A DNA stretch of 47,350 nt, taken from positions 1 through 47,350 of IMG/VR virus record IMGVR_UViG_3300036845_000499. One strand, written 5' to 3'. The notes beneath the pieces were generated by a model. It did no database searches and was not told the origin of the DNA. It saw only the letters and a list, made by a program, of their open reading frames with translations. Positions 1-6,966 of the stretch are shown in pieces (position 1 is the first letter of the stretch; each line of letters opens with the position of its first letter). A program made the translations under genes and the position numbers. Source of the stretch: a virus.

Positions 1-230
1 CTCGCGAGAAATGTGGCGCGATCTTCTGGGCAGCTCGATATCAACGCGCAGTCGACCATTTGCCGCAGGCACTCCCGAATTTGCGCGTATTCGGGCTGTG
101 TAATCTCGCGATCCGTTGTGAATTCGTCGGGGCTGGTAATAGCTACTATCTCGACGGGGCCAGTGGCCAATTTGATGACTGCGCTCGCCATGCCGTGAGT
201 CTCATGGGTATATTCGGCTAAGCCACTCAT
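1..230 (-). CDS. Hypothetical protein, 3'-truncated by window edge
   Basis: I do not recognise this protein. An ATG at 230 overlaps the stop of the upstream gene by ATGA, and the frame stays open for 76 codons to the window edge, so the C-terminus is missing. The visible part begins MSGLAEYTHETHGMA and has alternating hydrophobic stretches (VIKLATGPVEIVAIT) suggesting beta strands, then a helix-like segment with three cysteines. It is the last visible gene of the terminase-containing minus-strand operon, and portal or capsid genes may follow to the left. Coding status is supported by the coupled start and the full-length open frame. Confidence 0.6.
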   Translation of the reverse strand, partial: MSGLAEYTHETHGMASAVIKLATGPVEIVAITSPDEFTTDREITQPEYAQIRECLRQMVDCALISSCPEDRATFLA

Positions 231-340
231 CGGCGGCGCGCCTCACCGTATCGCCGCAACCATGCCCCGAAACAAAGCCATAGAAGCGAATGCTCTGAAA
301 GCTCATGGCACTTTGGACAGGTGACGCCGGGCTTGCTCAC
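227..340 (-). CDS. 37-residue CxxC microprotein
   Basis: This very small gene uses a GTG start at 340 that overlaps the upstream stop (GTGA), and its own stop overlaps the next ATG (ATGA). The product begins MSKPGVTCPKCHELSEH, with one CPKC knuckle and nearby histidines, then a Trp/Leu-rich middle and a basic end (RRYGEARRR). One CxxC with histidines could bind one zinc ion, but this is inference. Function unknown. Both boundaries are set by coupled overlaps, which is the main evidence that it is real despite its size. Confidence 0.5.
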   Translation of the reverse strand: MSKPGVTCPKCHELSEHSLLWLCFGAWLRRYGEARRR

Positions 341-627
341 TTGCGCCCCTTCTTCGCAGCAAATACCTTGAACAGGTCCGGATCCCGCGAGCAAATCGCC
401 ATGTCCCCAATCGATTCCGGACTCGCAATAATCCTCATACCCGCGACTTGGCTGCCTTCGCCGAGCCCTCTTTTTGCAAGCGCAATCTTGATCGGCCCAT
501 TGACATGAATCAGCGTCGGTGCGAACCCGCACAGCCGTTCGTACGCCGTGCGCGCCTCGATGATATTACGGATCACGTCCCGATACGGATCAACGCTGAA
601 ATCAGGCGCGGTCATCACGGACGTCAC
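337..627 (-). CDS. Hypothetical protein, 96 aa
   Basis: A GTG start at 627 overlaps the upstream stop (GTGA); an internal ATG at 615 (MTAPDF) is the alternative. The protein has a mixed alpha/beta look: a helical N-terminal half (YRDVIRNIIEARTAYERL) followed by strand-like stretches (TLIHVNGPIKIALAK, SQVAGMRIIAS) and a basic tail. I recognise no family. It sits two genes downstream of the large terminase and is translationally coupled to both neighbours, so it is probably late-expressed with the packaging genes. Confidence 0.7.
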   Translation of the reverse strand: MTSVMTAPDFSVDPYRDVIRNIIEARTAYERLCGFAPTLIHVNGPIKIALAKRGLGEGSQVAGMRIIASPESIGDMAICSRDPDLFKVFAAKKGRK

Positions 628-881
628 TCCCGCACCGCCTGCGGCGCCAGCGTCGCCATGTCGCGGATCGGGGCCGCCGTGGTGAATTCTTTGATAAAGA
701 GTTCCATGGCTAGGCAGGCCGCTCCGTCCTCGTCGCGCGATCGGATCGCGTACGTCCGCCGGTGGGCGTGCGGGGGATGGCCTACAGCCGTGGCATGGAA
801 CAGGAACGGACGCTGGACACGGGAAATCAGTTCGACGGTGACGTCGACTTTCGGGACGGCTGACTCAGGCTTGACAAGCAT
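624..881 (-). CDS. Hypothetical protein, 85 aa, directly after terminase
   Basis: ATG at 881 lies 14 bases after the terminase stop and follows a purine-rich GAGGTAGGA ribosome site. The N-terminal half is strand-rich (KVDVTVELISRVQRPFLFHATAV) with a histidine cluster (GHPPHAHRR). The C-terminal half looks helical (GAACLAMELFIKEF). No family recognised. Its stop overlaps the next gene's start. Position between terminase and the off-window head genes suggests a late packaging or head accessory role, which is inference only. Confidence 0.7.
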   Translation of the reverse strand: MLVKPESAVPKVDVTVELISRVQRPFLFHATAVGHPPHAHRRTYAIRSRDEDGAACLAMELFIKEFTTAAPIRDMATLAPQAVRE

Positions 882-895
882 GGCCGCATCCTACC

Positions 896-2515
896 TCAAG
901 CCGGGTACAGCGGCGAATCCTGACCGCCGCGGGGGTAGATTTTCTGCGATTCCAGGTCGGCTTCGCGTTCGGATTGGCGGACGAGCAGGCCCATGTCGCG
1001 GAGCTTGCGCAGGCCCATGGAGGTGAGATCTACAAATTCGTCATGCTTTCCTCGCGGATGCATAGCAACTTGCGTAATGACCTTCTCCATCCAGGGCCGA
1101 TCCGGTCCATGAATGATGCCTTCAGCAAACAGATGCTGCACGCTATATAGGCGCGCGGTCTTATCCTGACTCTTCGGGTCGAACAGTTCGACACCGAAGC
1201 GCTCGCGGTTATACAGACGTCGGATTTCCTGCGCGACACTGATACCCGACGCCTTGTTCTCGATGAGTAGTGAGTCGACCTTCATCTTGATACAGGTCTG
1301 TGCGACTTTCTCAACCAATTCGTGCAAGGCTAAGTGCGCGTCCCATGCCCACATGCACATCACCTGTGGCGCAAATTCAGAATAGGTCGCGTCGGGGCGA
1401 AAGGTCTGGCCATCCGGCCCAACGATGCGCGTCGTTTGTGACTTGACATCGCCTGAGAAGATGCCCCAAACGATCATGCCACTCGGATCGTTCATGGTAT
1501 CTTCCGTGTAGGCCGTATCCAAACAGGCCAACACGAAATCCATCGGTGGGTAACTATCCAACTCCCATAATTTCCACCATTCACGGAGGATTATTCCACC
1601 GCCCTTTGGCTCCGGCCTTTGCTGAATCTGCCCCGCGAACGTAAACGGCCCCATGCTTTTTTCGAGGCGCTTCAGGTACGGTTCGCTGAACCTTTCGGGC
1701 CACAGCAACTCGCCGGGTTCCGTGCGCGGGTCCTTCCAACCTATGGACGTGTGGAATGAACGTTCAGGCTCGTAACGACCCGGCAAACACAAATGCGTCC
1801 AGCCATCCGCCTCGTGTTCAAGGATGTGCCCCGTCAGATCATCTTCCCCGAGGCGCTGCTGAATGATGATAAACGCGCCGTGCTCCGGATCATTCAAACG
1901 CGTCGGCATGGCGGTCGTCCACCACGTTATGGTTGTTTCGGTGGTTGCCTCACTCTCGACATCATTCGCCGCGTTCGGATCATCTATACAGATGATGTTA
2001 CCGCCTTCGCCGGTGACGCCTGCGCCGATCGATGTGATGAGTCGGTCGCCGCCTTTGTCGTTAGAGAATCTGGACTTGGTGTTCTGGTCGTACGCGAGTT
2101 TGAACCTGTCTCCCCAGCGCGCCTGATACCACGGTGACTCGATCAGACGACGGCATTTGACGGAGTCACGCAATGAGAGTTTGTCGGCGTAGGACGCGTA
2201 CAGAAACGGCACGCCGGGGCCGCACGTTGGCGTGCCGTTCGGTTGCGCCCACGTCCAGGCCGGGAAGGCGACCGAGACCGTGTTCGATTTTCCGATGCGC
2301 GGCGGGCAATTGATGATCAGGCGTTTTATCTGACCGTCGACGACAGCCTGCAGATGCTCACATATCGCGTCGACCGCCCACGCGTCCTTCCACGCGGCCG
2401 GGTCAATATACTTCCAGGCGGATTTCAGGAATGTGTAGAGCGATTCCTCACAATCCGCACGGTCCAGATCCAACAGTTGCGCATCGCGGTCGATGTTGCC
2501 GGGAAGTTCGATCAT
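896..2515 (-). CDS. terL: Phage terminase large subunit (ATPase and nuclease)
   Basis: This is the motor and nuclease that drives DNA into proheads and cuts it. The N-terminal ATPase has a Walker A of the terminase type (NCPPRIGKSN, about residues 70-80) and a Walker B (NIICIDDP). The C-terminal RNase H-like nuclease shows spaced acidic clusters: FVLACLDTAY, SLLIENKASG and DEFVDLTSMG. At 539 residues it is typical for the family. I chose ATG 2515 because it forms an ATGA overlap with the small upstream gene and because the sequence before it reads as a separate protein in another frame. The small subunit lies three genes upstream on the same strand. The packaging mode (cos or headful) cannot be read from the sequence. 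Confidence 0.95.
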   Translation of the reverse strand: MIELPGNIDRDAQLLDLDRADCEESLYTFLKSAWKYIDPAAWKDAWAVDAICEHLQAVVDGQIKRLIINCPPRIGKSNTVSVAFPAWTWAQPNGTPTCGPGVPFLYASYADKLSLRDSVKCRRLIESPWYQARWGDRFKLAYDQNTKSRFSNDKGGDRLITSIGAGVTGEGGNIICIDDPNAANDVESEATTETTITWWTTAMPTRLNDPEHGAFIIIQQRLGEDDLTGHILEHEADGWTHLCLPGRYEPERSFHTSIGWKDPRTEPGELLWPERFSEPYLKRLEKSMGPFTFAGQIQQRPEPKGGGIILREWWKLWELDSYPPMDFVLACLDTAYTEDTMNDPSGMIVWGIFSGDVKSQTTRIVGPDGQTFRPDATYSEFAPQVMCMWAWDAHLALHELVEKVAQTCIKMKVDSLLIENKASGISVAQEIRRLYNRERFGVELFDPKSQDKTARLYSVQHLFAEGIIHGPDRPWMEKVITQVAMHPRGKHDEFVDLTSMGLRKLRDMGLLVRQSEREADLESQKIYPRGGQDSPLYPA

Positions 2516-2664
2516 GGAGGCGCAGGGACCGGCCGTGCACACCCCGCGCACACAAACCGGTTCTTTCCCGGCAGTCTGCAACCGGGCAACACCGGTCGGT
2601 ATTCCTTGCGGCGCTCGCAGCGGCGCAGGTGCCTCGTGATGTAGGTGGGCGGGTAGCCGGTCAC
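2512..2664 (-). CDS. 50-residue Cys-containing microprotein between terS and terL
   Basis: A GTG start overlaps the upstream stop (GTGA) and the stop overlaps the terminase ATG (ATGA), so this gene fills the gap between its neighbours exactly. The product is basic (RHLRRCERRKEYR) and carries four cysteines, the last pair as CAGC, consistent with a small zinc-binding fold. It ends in a proline-rich tail. I do not recognise it. A role as a terminase accessory is possible from position alone. Confidence 0.6.
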   Translation of the reverse strand: MTGYPPTYITRHLRRCERRKEYRPVLPGCRLPGKNRFVCAGCARPVPAPP

Positions 2665-2855
2665 TCGGTCGCCTCAGTCATCAGTCTGATTTTCTCGCGC
2701 GCCCGCTTGCCCACCTCAGTGACCTCGTGCTCGCAGGCCACGCACCACGCGCGCGCCGAAAGTTTACGAACGTAATGGCCGCAACAGTCGCAGCGGTAAT
2801 ACGGTTGCGTGCTACCGTTCTTCAGTAGCGGGTATGGGTCGTGAGTACCGGTCAC
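2661..2855 (-). CDS. Zinc-ribbon-like small protein, 64 aa
   Basis: A GTG start overlaps the small-terminase stop (GTGA). The protein has two paired-cysteine knuckles, CDCC near residue 22 and CVAC near residue 38, spaced as in a small zinc ribbon, followed by a charged helix (EVTEVGKRAREKIRLM). It may bind nucleic acid or a protein partner in packaging, but no family was recognised. It is coupled on both sides within the terminase block. Confidence 0.75.
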   Translation of the reverse strand: MTGTHDPYPLLKNGSTQPYYRCDCCGHYVRKLSARAWCVACEHEVTEVGKRAREKIRLMTEATE

Positions 2856-3463
2856 TCGGGCCCCTCGCCCGGCTGCAGGGGCTCCCCCTCGCCGCCGGCC
2901 TGCGCGTATTCGATCATCCGGCGCAGTTCCTGCCGTTGTTCGGCCGTCAACTTCGATGAGTCGATTACGTTCTTGGGCGCCTCCCGGTCGTCATTCACTT
3001 CCAGCTTCTGCGCCGGCGGTCGCCACTCCTGACCGCCGCGGCGGCTCAGGATGTCCATGCCTACCTTCGCGTTCGCCGGATCAGTCACTGACGTCCCGAT
3101 CCTGATCATGTTCGCCGCCACACTGGAGATCACTTCCGCGGTGCCCAACTCGTAGTCCGCGGCGTAGTGCATCTCCAGTGTGTGGATAGCGATCCCCAAA
3201 AGCCTGCAGGTCACAGATTTCCCCAACCCCAGCGCGCCGGCAGATTTCACCTGGGCTGCGAATACCGGCGAGGGATGCTCGCCTGCGGTTCTGAGTATTT
3301 CAACCCGTTGCTGATGTTCGCGCTCGATAGTTTCCATGCGCGTGCGCCAGAAGTTGGCGACGACTTCGCGCTCGTCGGCGGGGCGCAGGGACGGGTATTC
3401 CTCGACTTCGGCGGGCAGGATGGGGGGCTTGGGTTTGCGGCGTTTGCGGGGGGCGTCAGTCAT
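2852..3463 (-). CDS. terS: Phage terminase small subunit
   Basis: This subunit recognises phage DNA for packaging and partners with TerL. At 203 residues it has a basic, proline-rich N-terminus (RKRRKPKPPILP) and a central helix-turn-helix-like region (LGLGKSVTCRLLGIAIHTLEMHY). A long helical segment follows (GTAEVISSVAANMIRIGTS) with the 'ANAKVGMDILSRRGGQEWR' signature seen in small terminases that have a gcvR-like HTH. The C-terminal segment (SSKLTAEQRQELRRMIEYA) probably contacts the large subunit. ATG 3463 is preferred because the upstream extension reads as the coupled preceding gene in another frame. Family assignment is by resemblance and by position three genes before terL. Confidence 0.85.
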   Translation of the reverse strand: MTDAPRKRRKPKPPILPAEVEEYPSLRPADEREVVANFWRTRMETIEREHQQRVEILRTAGEHPSPVFAAQVKSAGALGLGKSVTCRLLGIAIHTLEMHYAADYELGTAEVISSVAANMIRIGTSVTDPANAKVGMDILSRRGGQEWRPPAQKLEVNDDREAPKNVIDSSKLTAEQRQELRRMIEYAQAGGEGEPLQPGEGPE

Positions 3464-3623
3464 AAATGCGGGGGAAAGCGATGCCGCTGCCGGCCGGTGT
3501 CCGCGCATCCTCACGCGGGTCGGACCACGAATATGACCCGAACGTCTCCGGGACTGTCGCGGCATGCCAGCATCGCTCCGTGCTTACAACACGGTTATTC
3601 CCCCTATCGCTGGGTGTATTCAC
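3456..3623 (-). CDS. 55-residue hypothetical protein before terS
   Basis: The GTG start at 3623 follows the previous stop by one base, with an AAAGG ribosome site nearby, and the gene's end overlaps the terS start by eight bases. The product (MNTPSDRGNN... ending PRIYD) is polar and aromatic (SYSWSDPRED) with no recognised domain. Coding support comes from the junction geometry and the absence of a better frame in the gap. It could be non-coding spacer, so confidence is modest. Confidence 0.45.
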   Translation of the reverse strand: MNTPSDRGNNRVVSTERCWHAATVPETFGSYSWSDPREDARTPAGSGIAFPRIYD

Positions 3624-3624
3624 T

Positions 3625-3774
3625 TCAAAAACCTTTCGCCTTCTCAGGCTCTCCGCGCAGTTTGCGAATTGCGTTGGCGGAATCCTCAAGCAAACTCAGC
3701 AGATCGCACATGTCGAGGTCCTCGCTGTCGAGTTGCTTTTCGATGCGGGCTACGATATCCATCGGGTCACTCAC
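3625..3774 (-). CDS. 49-residue acidic helical protein
   Basis: The frame encodes MSDPMDIVARIEKQ, an Asp/Leu-rich amphipathic helix (EDLDMCDLLSLLEDSANAIRKL) and a basic tail. I take GTG 3774, which overlaps the upstream stop; ATG 3762 is an equally good alternative. The composition suits a short helical hairpin or a protein-binding peptide. No family recognised. It lies in the chain of tiny genes leading into the terminase pair. Confidence 0.6.
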   Translation of the reverse strand: MSDPMDIVARIEKQLDSEDLDMCDLLSLLEDSANAIRKLRGEPEKAKGF

Positions 3775-3991
3775 GCTCAACACGCCTCAACGGCAATGTA
3801 CTCTGTATGTCATAGCCACCAGCGCATGACACACTTCTGGCCCACTTCCCCCGCCGCGTCAACAACTGACGCACGTATTCCTTCAGCGTCAACTGACTCT
3901 CCCACGCCTCCAGCTCGAGCTGCGTTTTCAGCGCCAGCGTCACGGGGATGTGCAGGGTCGCATTCAGGCCGGGGGGACGGCGGTCAGGCAT
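3767..3991 (-). CDS. Putative ribbon-helix-helix-like protein, 74 aa
   Basis: After a short basic leader the sequence shows a strand (ATLHIPVTLAL) and then two helices (KTQLELEAWESQ, LTLKEYVRQLLTRR). This is the order of a MetJ/Arc-type ribbon-helix-helix DNA-binding protein. The C-terminal part has no recognisable features. The ATG overlaps the preceding stop. If it does bind DNA it could regulate the packaging operon, but that is inference. Confidence 0.65.
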   Translation of the reverse strand: MPDRRPPGLNATLHIPVTLALKTQLELEAWESQLTLKEYVRQLLTRRGKWARSVSCAGGYDIQSTLPLRRVERE

Positions 3992-4223
3992 TGCGTGGCG
4001 CCTCGATTTCCAACAACCTTTTGGCCTTGTGTTTCAATTCCTGCAAGCTCCCGCACAGCGTCTCGCCCGGAATCAGCCAAACCGCAGCTATCGCGCGAGC
4101 CTCCATTTCAGCTAACGACTCGCGCAGCCGATCGCGATCGCAGAAAAGACATGGCAGAAGCTGCTCCGGGCCACGGAAACTATCCATGAATAACGGGGTA
4201 TGGCCGCACGTCAACTCGTTCAC
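3984..4223 (-). CDS. Hypothetical protein with scattered Cys/His, 79 aa
   Basis: The N-terminal third contains CGH and LPCLFCDRDR, a possible zinc site. The remainder is helical (LRESLAEMEARAIAAVWL, SLQELKHKAKRLLEIE). ATG 4223 overlaps the upstream stop, and the stop overlaps the next gene's start. No family recognised. The Cys/His-plus-coiled-helix pattern is shared by many small genes in this phage. Confidence 0.7.
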   Translation of the reverse strand: MNELTCGHTPLFMDSFRGPEQLLPCLFCDRDRLRESLAEMEARAIAAVWLIPGETLCGSLQELKHKAKRLLEIEAPRNA

Positions 4224-4426
4224 TCCAGCGTCCCCGCCGACGCCTCATCATCCGCCCGCATCCGCAACACCGCCGCCTCCACAATCAACTCGACAAACTT
4301 CTCCGCCAATTCACTCGGCGGCATATCCGCGACCGCGCGTTTCGTCAACCGGTCCAATACATGCGCCGCCTCGACCTCATACGCCGCGGCCCGCTCACTG
4401 GCGGTCATCCCGGCCTCGTCGCTCAT
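4220..4426 (-). CDS. Helical hypothetical protein, 68 aa
   Basis: This Ala/Glu-rich protein is almost entirely helical (ASERAAAYEVEAAHVLDRL, ELAEKFVELIVEAAVL). It starts at ATG 4426 inside the methyltransferase stop (ATGA) and overlaps the following gene by ATGA. It may be a small coiled-coil partner or adaptor. I do not recognise it. Confidence 0.75.
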   Translation of the reverse strand: MSDEAGMTASERAAAYEVEAAHVLDRLTKRAVADMPPSELAEKFVELIVEAAVLRMRADDEASAGTLE

Positions 4427-5085
4427 TTCGCCACCTCATTCCAATACGGCCGTCGAGCCTGAACCATCAGCTTGTAACCCTCCTTGTCGAATTGAACGTC
4501 GACAAACCCCGCGCGGTGCAGAGCACGACGCATCGCGCCTTTGAACTGGAAGGATTCCATTACTTTCGAGCCCGGCCGATAAAACGTATCGCCCGTGAGC
4601 GCAAAATAGAATCCGTTCAGCCACACGTAGGCGCGCTTGATCAGGTCTTTGATTTTCAGTCGGCGAATCACGCTCCACGTAAACACTCGCTCCATCTCAA
4701 CTCCGTGCAGTGACATCCAGACCGTGCCTCCGGGACGCGTCACCCGAAAGACCTCGGCGAGCGCTGCGCGGATCCGCGTATAAGGAATGGACACACTCGA
4801 GTAGGTCAAATCGAACGAAGCCGCCGGGTAGGGAATGGCCTCGGCGCAGGCGCACTGCAGAGTCAAGCAGGGGAACGCTTGTGATGCATAGCGGATTGCC
4901 TCGGCGTCAATATCGATCCCGTGCAGTGATCGCGCGTTGACCAACCCCAGTAAATGTTGACCGATGCCGCAGCCGATATCCAGGATATCCAGGCCGCCGC
5001 AATCGGGAAATTTCAATTCGGCTGCGCGGGAACTTTGCAGTTCCTGCAAAATCCGCAGGTGCGTTTCGATGCTGCTCATGCTCAT
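4423..5085 (-). CDS. Class I SAM-dependent methyltransferase, 220 aa
   Basis: This enzyme would transfer a methyl group from S-adenosylmethionine. Motif I is clear (LDILDIGCGIGQHLLGL, about residues 32-48), followed by the acidic ribose-binding strand (LHGIDIDAEA), a motif IV-like strand (FDLTYSSVSIPY) and the post-motif strand (RPGGTVWMSLHG). The overall layout is that of Methyltransf_11/25-type enzymes rather than DNA methyltransferases, since no DPPY or PC motif is present. The substrate is unknown; an O- or N-methylation of a small molecule, lipid or protein is possible. A hairpin sits just upstream. Being in the packaging operon is unusual for a DNA-modifying enzyme. Confidence 0.85.
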   Translation of the reverse strand: MSMSSIETHLRILQELQSSRAAELKFPDCGGLDILDIGCGIGQHLLGLVNARSLHGIDIDAEAIRYASQAFPCLTLQCACAEAIPYPAASFDLTYSSVSIPYTRIRAALAEVFRVTRPGGTVWMSLHGVEMERVFTWSVIRRLKIKDLIKRAYVWLNGFYFALTGDTFYRPGSKVMESFQFKGAMRRALHRAGFVDVQFDKEGYKLMVQARRPYWNEVAK

Positions 5086-5111
5086 TCCCCGCTGCTCATA
5101 CTTTTTCCTTC

Positions 5112-5130
5112 ACCGTGATTACCTCACGGT
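5112..5130. repeat. Perfect inverted repeat upstream of the methyltransferase
   Basis: ACCGTGA and its exact complement TCACGGT are separated by five bases. The dyad lies in the 53-base gap between the stop at 5139 and the methyltransferase start, immediately before its purine-rich leader. It could form an RNA hairpin affecting translation or be a protein-binding site. It is the only sizeable gap in the otherwise coupled 1-6377 run. Confidence 0.6.
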
Positions 5131-5138
5131 ATTCCAAC

Positions 5139-5324
5139 TCATCCAGCCTTGTCCGGTCTGACTTCATACACGTTCTCCACCGGCGCCTCACCTACGATCC
5201 GCCACTCGCGCAACGCCCGCGTGGTCTCACTCTCGCCGCGCTCCCGCCGCTCGCGCGCGTGGATCTTCGCGGTGGCCGCCGCACTCAGGATCGCGGTCCG
5301 CGGGGTCGGACGGCGCACTCTCAT
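5139..5324 (-). CDS. Basic hypothetical protein, 61 aa
   Basis: The N-terminus is basic (MRVRRPTPRTAIL), followed by an Arg/Glu-rich helix (KIHARERRERGESETTRAL) and a strand-like end (WRIVGEAPVENVYEVRP). ATG 5324 overlaps the upstream stop. Function unknown. The basic charge would permit nucleic-acid contact. Confidence 0.65.
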   Translation of the reverse strand: MRVRRPTPRTAILSAAATAKIHARERRERGESETTRALREWRIVGEAPVENVYEVRPDKAG

Positions 5325-5527
5325 ACGGGCCCGTCCTCCAAATCCCCCAGCGTGATCGGCTTATTCCCCACGCACAGGCGGTGATATTGCCGCCCATCCA
5401 ACGCGCGGCGCCAACTCTGTGCGCGCGCTCGATCGGTGATCTCCACCTCGTACGGCACCAGCGTGGTGGTCGTGCCGCGCACAGTGAGCATGCCGGTCGG
5501 ATCGATCGCGTAGCGCGCCTGGGTCAC
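5321..5527 (-). CDS. Hypothetical protein, 68 aa
   Basis: A GTG start overlaps the upstream stop. The product is strand-rich (YAIDPTGMLTVRGTTTTLVPYEVEITD) and then has a basic segment (RARAQSWRRALDGRQYHRL) and an acidic tail. No domain recognised. It is coupled to both neighbours within the tiny-gene run upstream of the methyltransferase. Confidence 0.7.
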   Translation of the reverse strand: MTQARYAIDPTGMLTVRGTTTTLVPYEVEITDRARAQSWRRALDGRQYHRLCVGNKPITLGDLEDGPV

Positions 5528-5805
5528 GCCGGCTCCTCGACGGGCCGCTCGGACAGCCTGCAGATACGAACCCAGTCCTGCGGCGGGCGGCGCTTCCTTA
5601 AAAATCGCGGCGCTGAAATCTGTACACGCGGATCGGGCGCGAAGTGAATCCCATACACCAACTCAGGCCCGAACCGCTCGCCGGTTTGGATATCCATCCA
5701 TCCACACAGGAACAGATCATGTGTGACGGTGACTTCCCGGCCATCGAACCAACTGCCGGGGTAATTCACCACACAAACCTCCTCCACCACGAACCGGTCA
5801 GTCAT
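5524..5805 (-). CDS. Hypothetical beta-rich protein, 93 aa
   Basis: I use ATG 5805, which has a GAGG ribosome site at suitable distance; ATG 5814 is too close to that site. The protein is rich in strands and aromatic residues (RFVVEEVCVVNYPGSWFDGR, LVYGIHFAPDPRVQISAP) and ends basic. A compact beta-barrel is plausible. No family recognised. Confidence 0.7.
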   Translation of the reverse strand: MTDRFVVEEVCVVNYPGSWFDGREVTVTHDLFLCGWMDIQTGERFGPELVYGIHFAPDPRVQISAPRFLRKRRPPQDWVRICRLSERPVEEPA

Positions 5806-5965
5806 CGCAGGCATCCTCTTTCAACAGTGCAGGATCGATTTTGCGGGGCACACTACTCACGCGCTCGATATCGCATCGGCACGCCGCTATGAACTCAAGC
5901 AGTTCCATCAACTGTGGCGACGGTCCTGTGAACGGGAGCGCCTCAATCTTCAGCGCCTCACTCAC
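5798..5965 (-). CDS. 55-residue hypothetical protein
   Basis: A GTG start at 5965 overlaps the upstream stop (GTGA) and the gene ends eight bases into the next one. The product (MSEALKIEALPFTGPSP...) has a helix with two cysteines (MELLEFIAACRCDIERV) and an acidic C-terminus. Coding is supported by contiguous coupling on both sides. No function can be assigned. Confidence 0.65.
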   Translation of the reverse strand: MSEALKIEALPFTGPSPQLMELLEFIAACRCDIERVSSVPRKIDPALLKEDACDD

Positions 5966-6138
5966 CGGACACCTGCTGCGCGCCGCCGCTCATCCGACTC
6001 GATCAACCCGTTGATGTATGCCATGTCCGTCTGCCCGTGCGCTTCCGGATACGGCTTTTCATCGGCCACGAATTTCAAACCCAGCAATCCGGGCTCGAAC
6101 TCCAGCCGCAGGCCGGGCGTCGGCACGGGCGCACTCAC
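5962..6138 (-). CDS. 58-residue hypothetical protein, GTG start
   Basis: Reading from GTG 6138, which overlaps the membrane-protein stop (GTGA), gives MSAPVPTPGLRLEFEPGLLG and a polar C-terminal helix (DMAYINGLIESDERRRAAG). A longer open frame exists upstream in the same phase but lies over two other genes and is Arg/Gly-rich noise. No family recognised. Confidence 0.65.
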   Translation of the reverse strand: MSAPVPTPGLRLEFEPGLLGLKFVADEKPYPEAHGQTDMAYINGLIESDERRRAAGVR

Positions 6139-6377
6139 GCCGCCCACCGCGCCCGCACCCGGCTCACCACCCCTTCCGCCCATACCACCAGCCACCCGAT
6201 CGGCTGCCACAGCCAGAACAACCCCACCGCAATCAGCGTCGTCACTAACTCGATCAGGGCCAGCGCCAGATTCCACACGCCGATCACCGCCTGACACGCG
6301 ACCCACACCGCCAGCGGTACACCCACCACCCACACCAGCACGTACCCGATCACGCGCCCGACTTCGAGGAAGGTCAT
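6135..6377 (-). CDS. Small membrane protein, two transmembrane helices
   Basis: At 80 residues this protein is strongly hydrophobic. Two probable membrane segments (YVLVWVVGVPLAVWVACQAV and LIELVTTLIAVGLFWLWQPI) are followed by a Trp-rich stretch and a short basic tail. ATG 6377 overlaps the upstream stop. It lies in the terminase operon far from the lysis cassette, so it may act at the inner membrane in a non-lytic role such as superinfection exclusion. A second holin-like function is also possible. Both are inference. Confidence 0.75.
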   Translation of the reverse strand: MTFLEVGRVIGYVLVWVVGVPLAVWVACQAVIGVWNLALALIELVTTLIAVGLFWLWQPIGWLVVWAEGVVSRVRARWAA

Positions 6378-6916
6378 TGCAGTTCTCCGCTACCGTTATC
6401 ACTTCCGCTACCATCGCCACTTGGAAACGACGCCGCCAGCGCCGCCTGCCGCGCAGCCTCCCATTCCTTCTGAACCGGGGGCACCTTCCACAACTCCTCC
6501 GGCCCATACATATTGTCGATCTCCATCCGTGTTCGCTTCTCGGCCGTCTCCGCTGAATCGCCGTTGTAGGTCCGCGCGGCAAAGTAGCGGTTCGCGTCGA
6601 GATCAACCTGGAATTCCAGAATATCCTCAACTTCCTTCGGCGTCAGCGTGAATGGCTTGTAGGGCCAGCGCTCTTTCCTTGGCTCATCAGGCGGTCGCGG
6701 GGTGCCGTAGATTTGCCGGTACTGACGATCCCGCTCCGACTCATCACTTTGCGCGGTTGGAATTTCCTTTTTCTCAGGCGATGGCAGCGTCACGCCCACC
6801 ACCGCGTCCGTCACCATCTGCCGTAGCGCCCCGCGCAACGAGCGATTCTGGCGCCGACACCAGATTTCAAACTTCGCGTGGACTTCATCATCCACAGAGA
6901 ACGCCATATGAGTCAT
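6374..6916 (-). CDS. Putative ribbon-helix-helix regulator with extended C-terminus, 180 aa
   Basis: The N-terminus (MAFSVDDEVHAKFEIWCRRQNRSLRGALRQMV, quoted in parts: strand FSVDDEV, helix AKFEIWCRRQ, helix SLRGALRQMVTDAV) matches a CopG/Arc ribbon-helix-helix fold. A long polar C-terminal region contains a segment about planting an acidic helix (TPKEVEDILEFQVDLDANR) and ends Ser/Gly-rich. Start choice is ATG 6916; ATG 6907 and GTG 6928 are alternatives. It is the first gene downstream of the 11-bp-phased TTTCGRA array, so autoregulation through those sites is a reasonable guess. No larger family recognised. Confidence 0.7.
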   Translation of the reverse strand: MTHMAFSVDDEVHAKFEIWCRRQNRSLRGALRQMVTDAVVGVTLPSPEKKEIPTAQSDESERDRQYRQIYGTPRPPDEPRKERWPYKPFTLTPKEVEDILEFQVDLDANRYFAARTYNGDSAETAEKRTRMEIDNMYGPEELWKVPPVQKEWEAARQAALAASFPSGDGSGSDNGSGELQ

Positions 6917-6966
6917 TTCCGCCGTCACCGTCGCGTCAACTGAGGCCCAATTCTAGCGCGCATTCC

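Noticed and set aside
6018-6556. Several overlapping plus-strand Pro/Arg-rich frames
   Set aside because: These are antisense shadows of the membrane protein and its neighbours, a common artefact of GC-rich DNA.
6138-6630. Long 5' extension of the small gene at 5962-6138
   Set aside because: The extension covers two well-supported coupled genes in another frame and is low-complexity Arg/Gly. The GTGA overlap at 6138 explains the real start.
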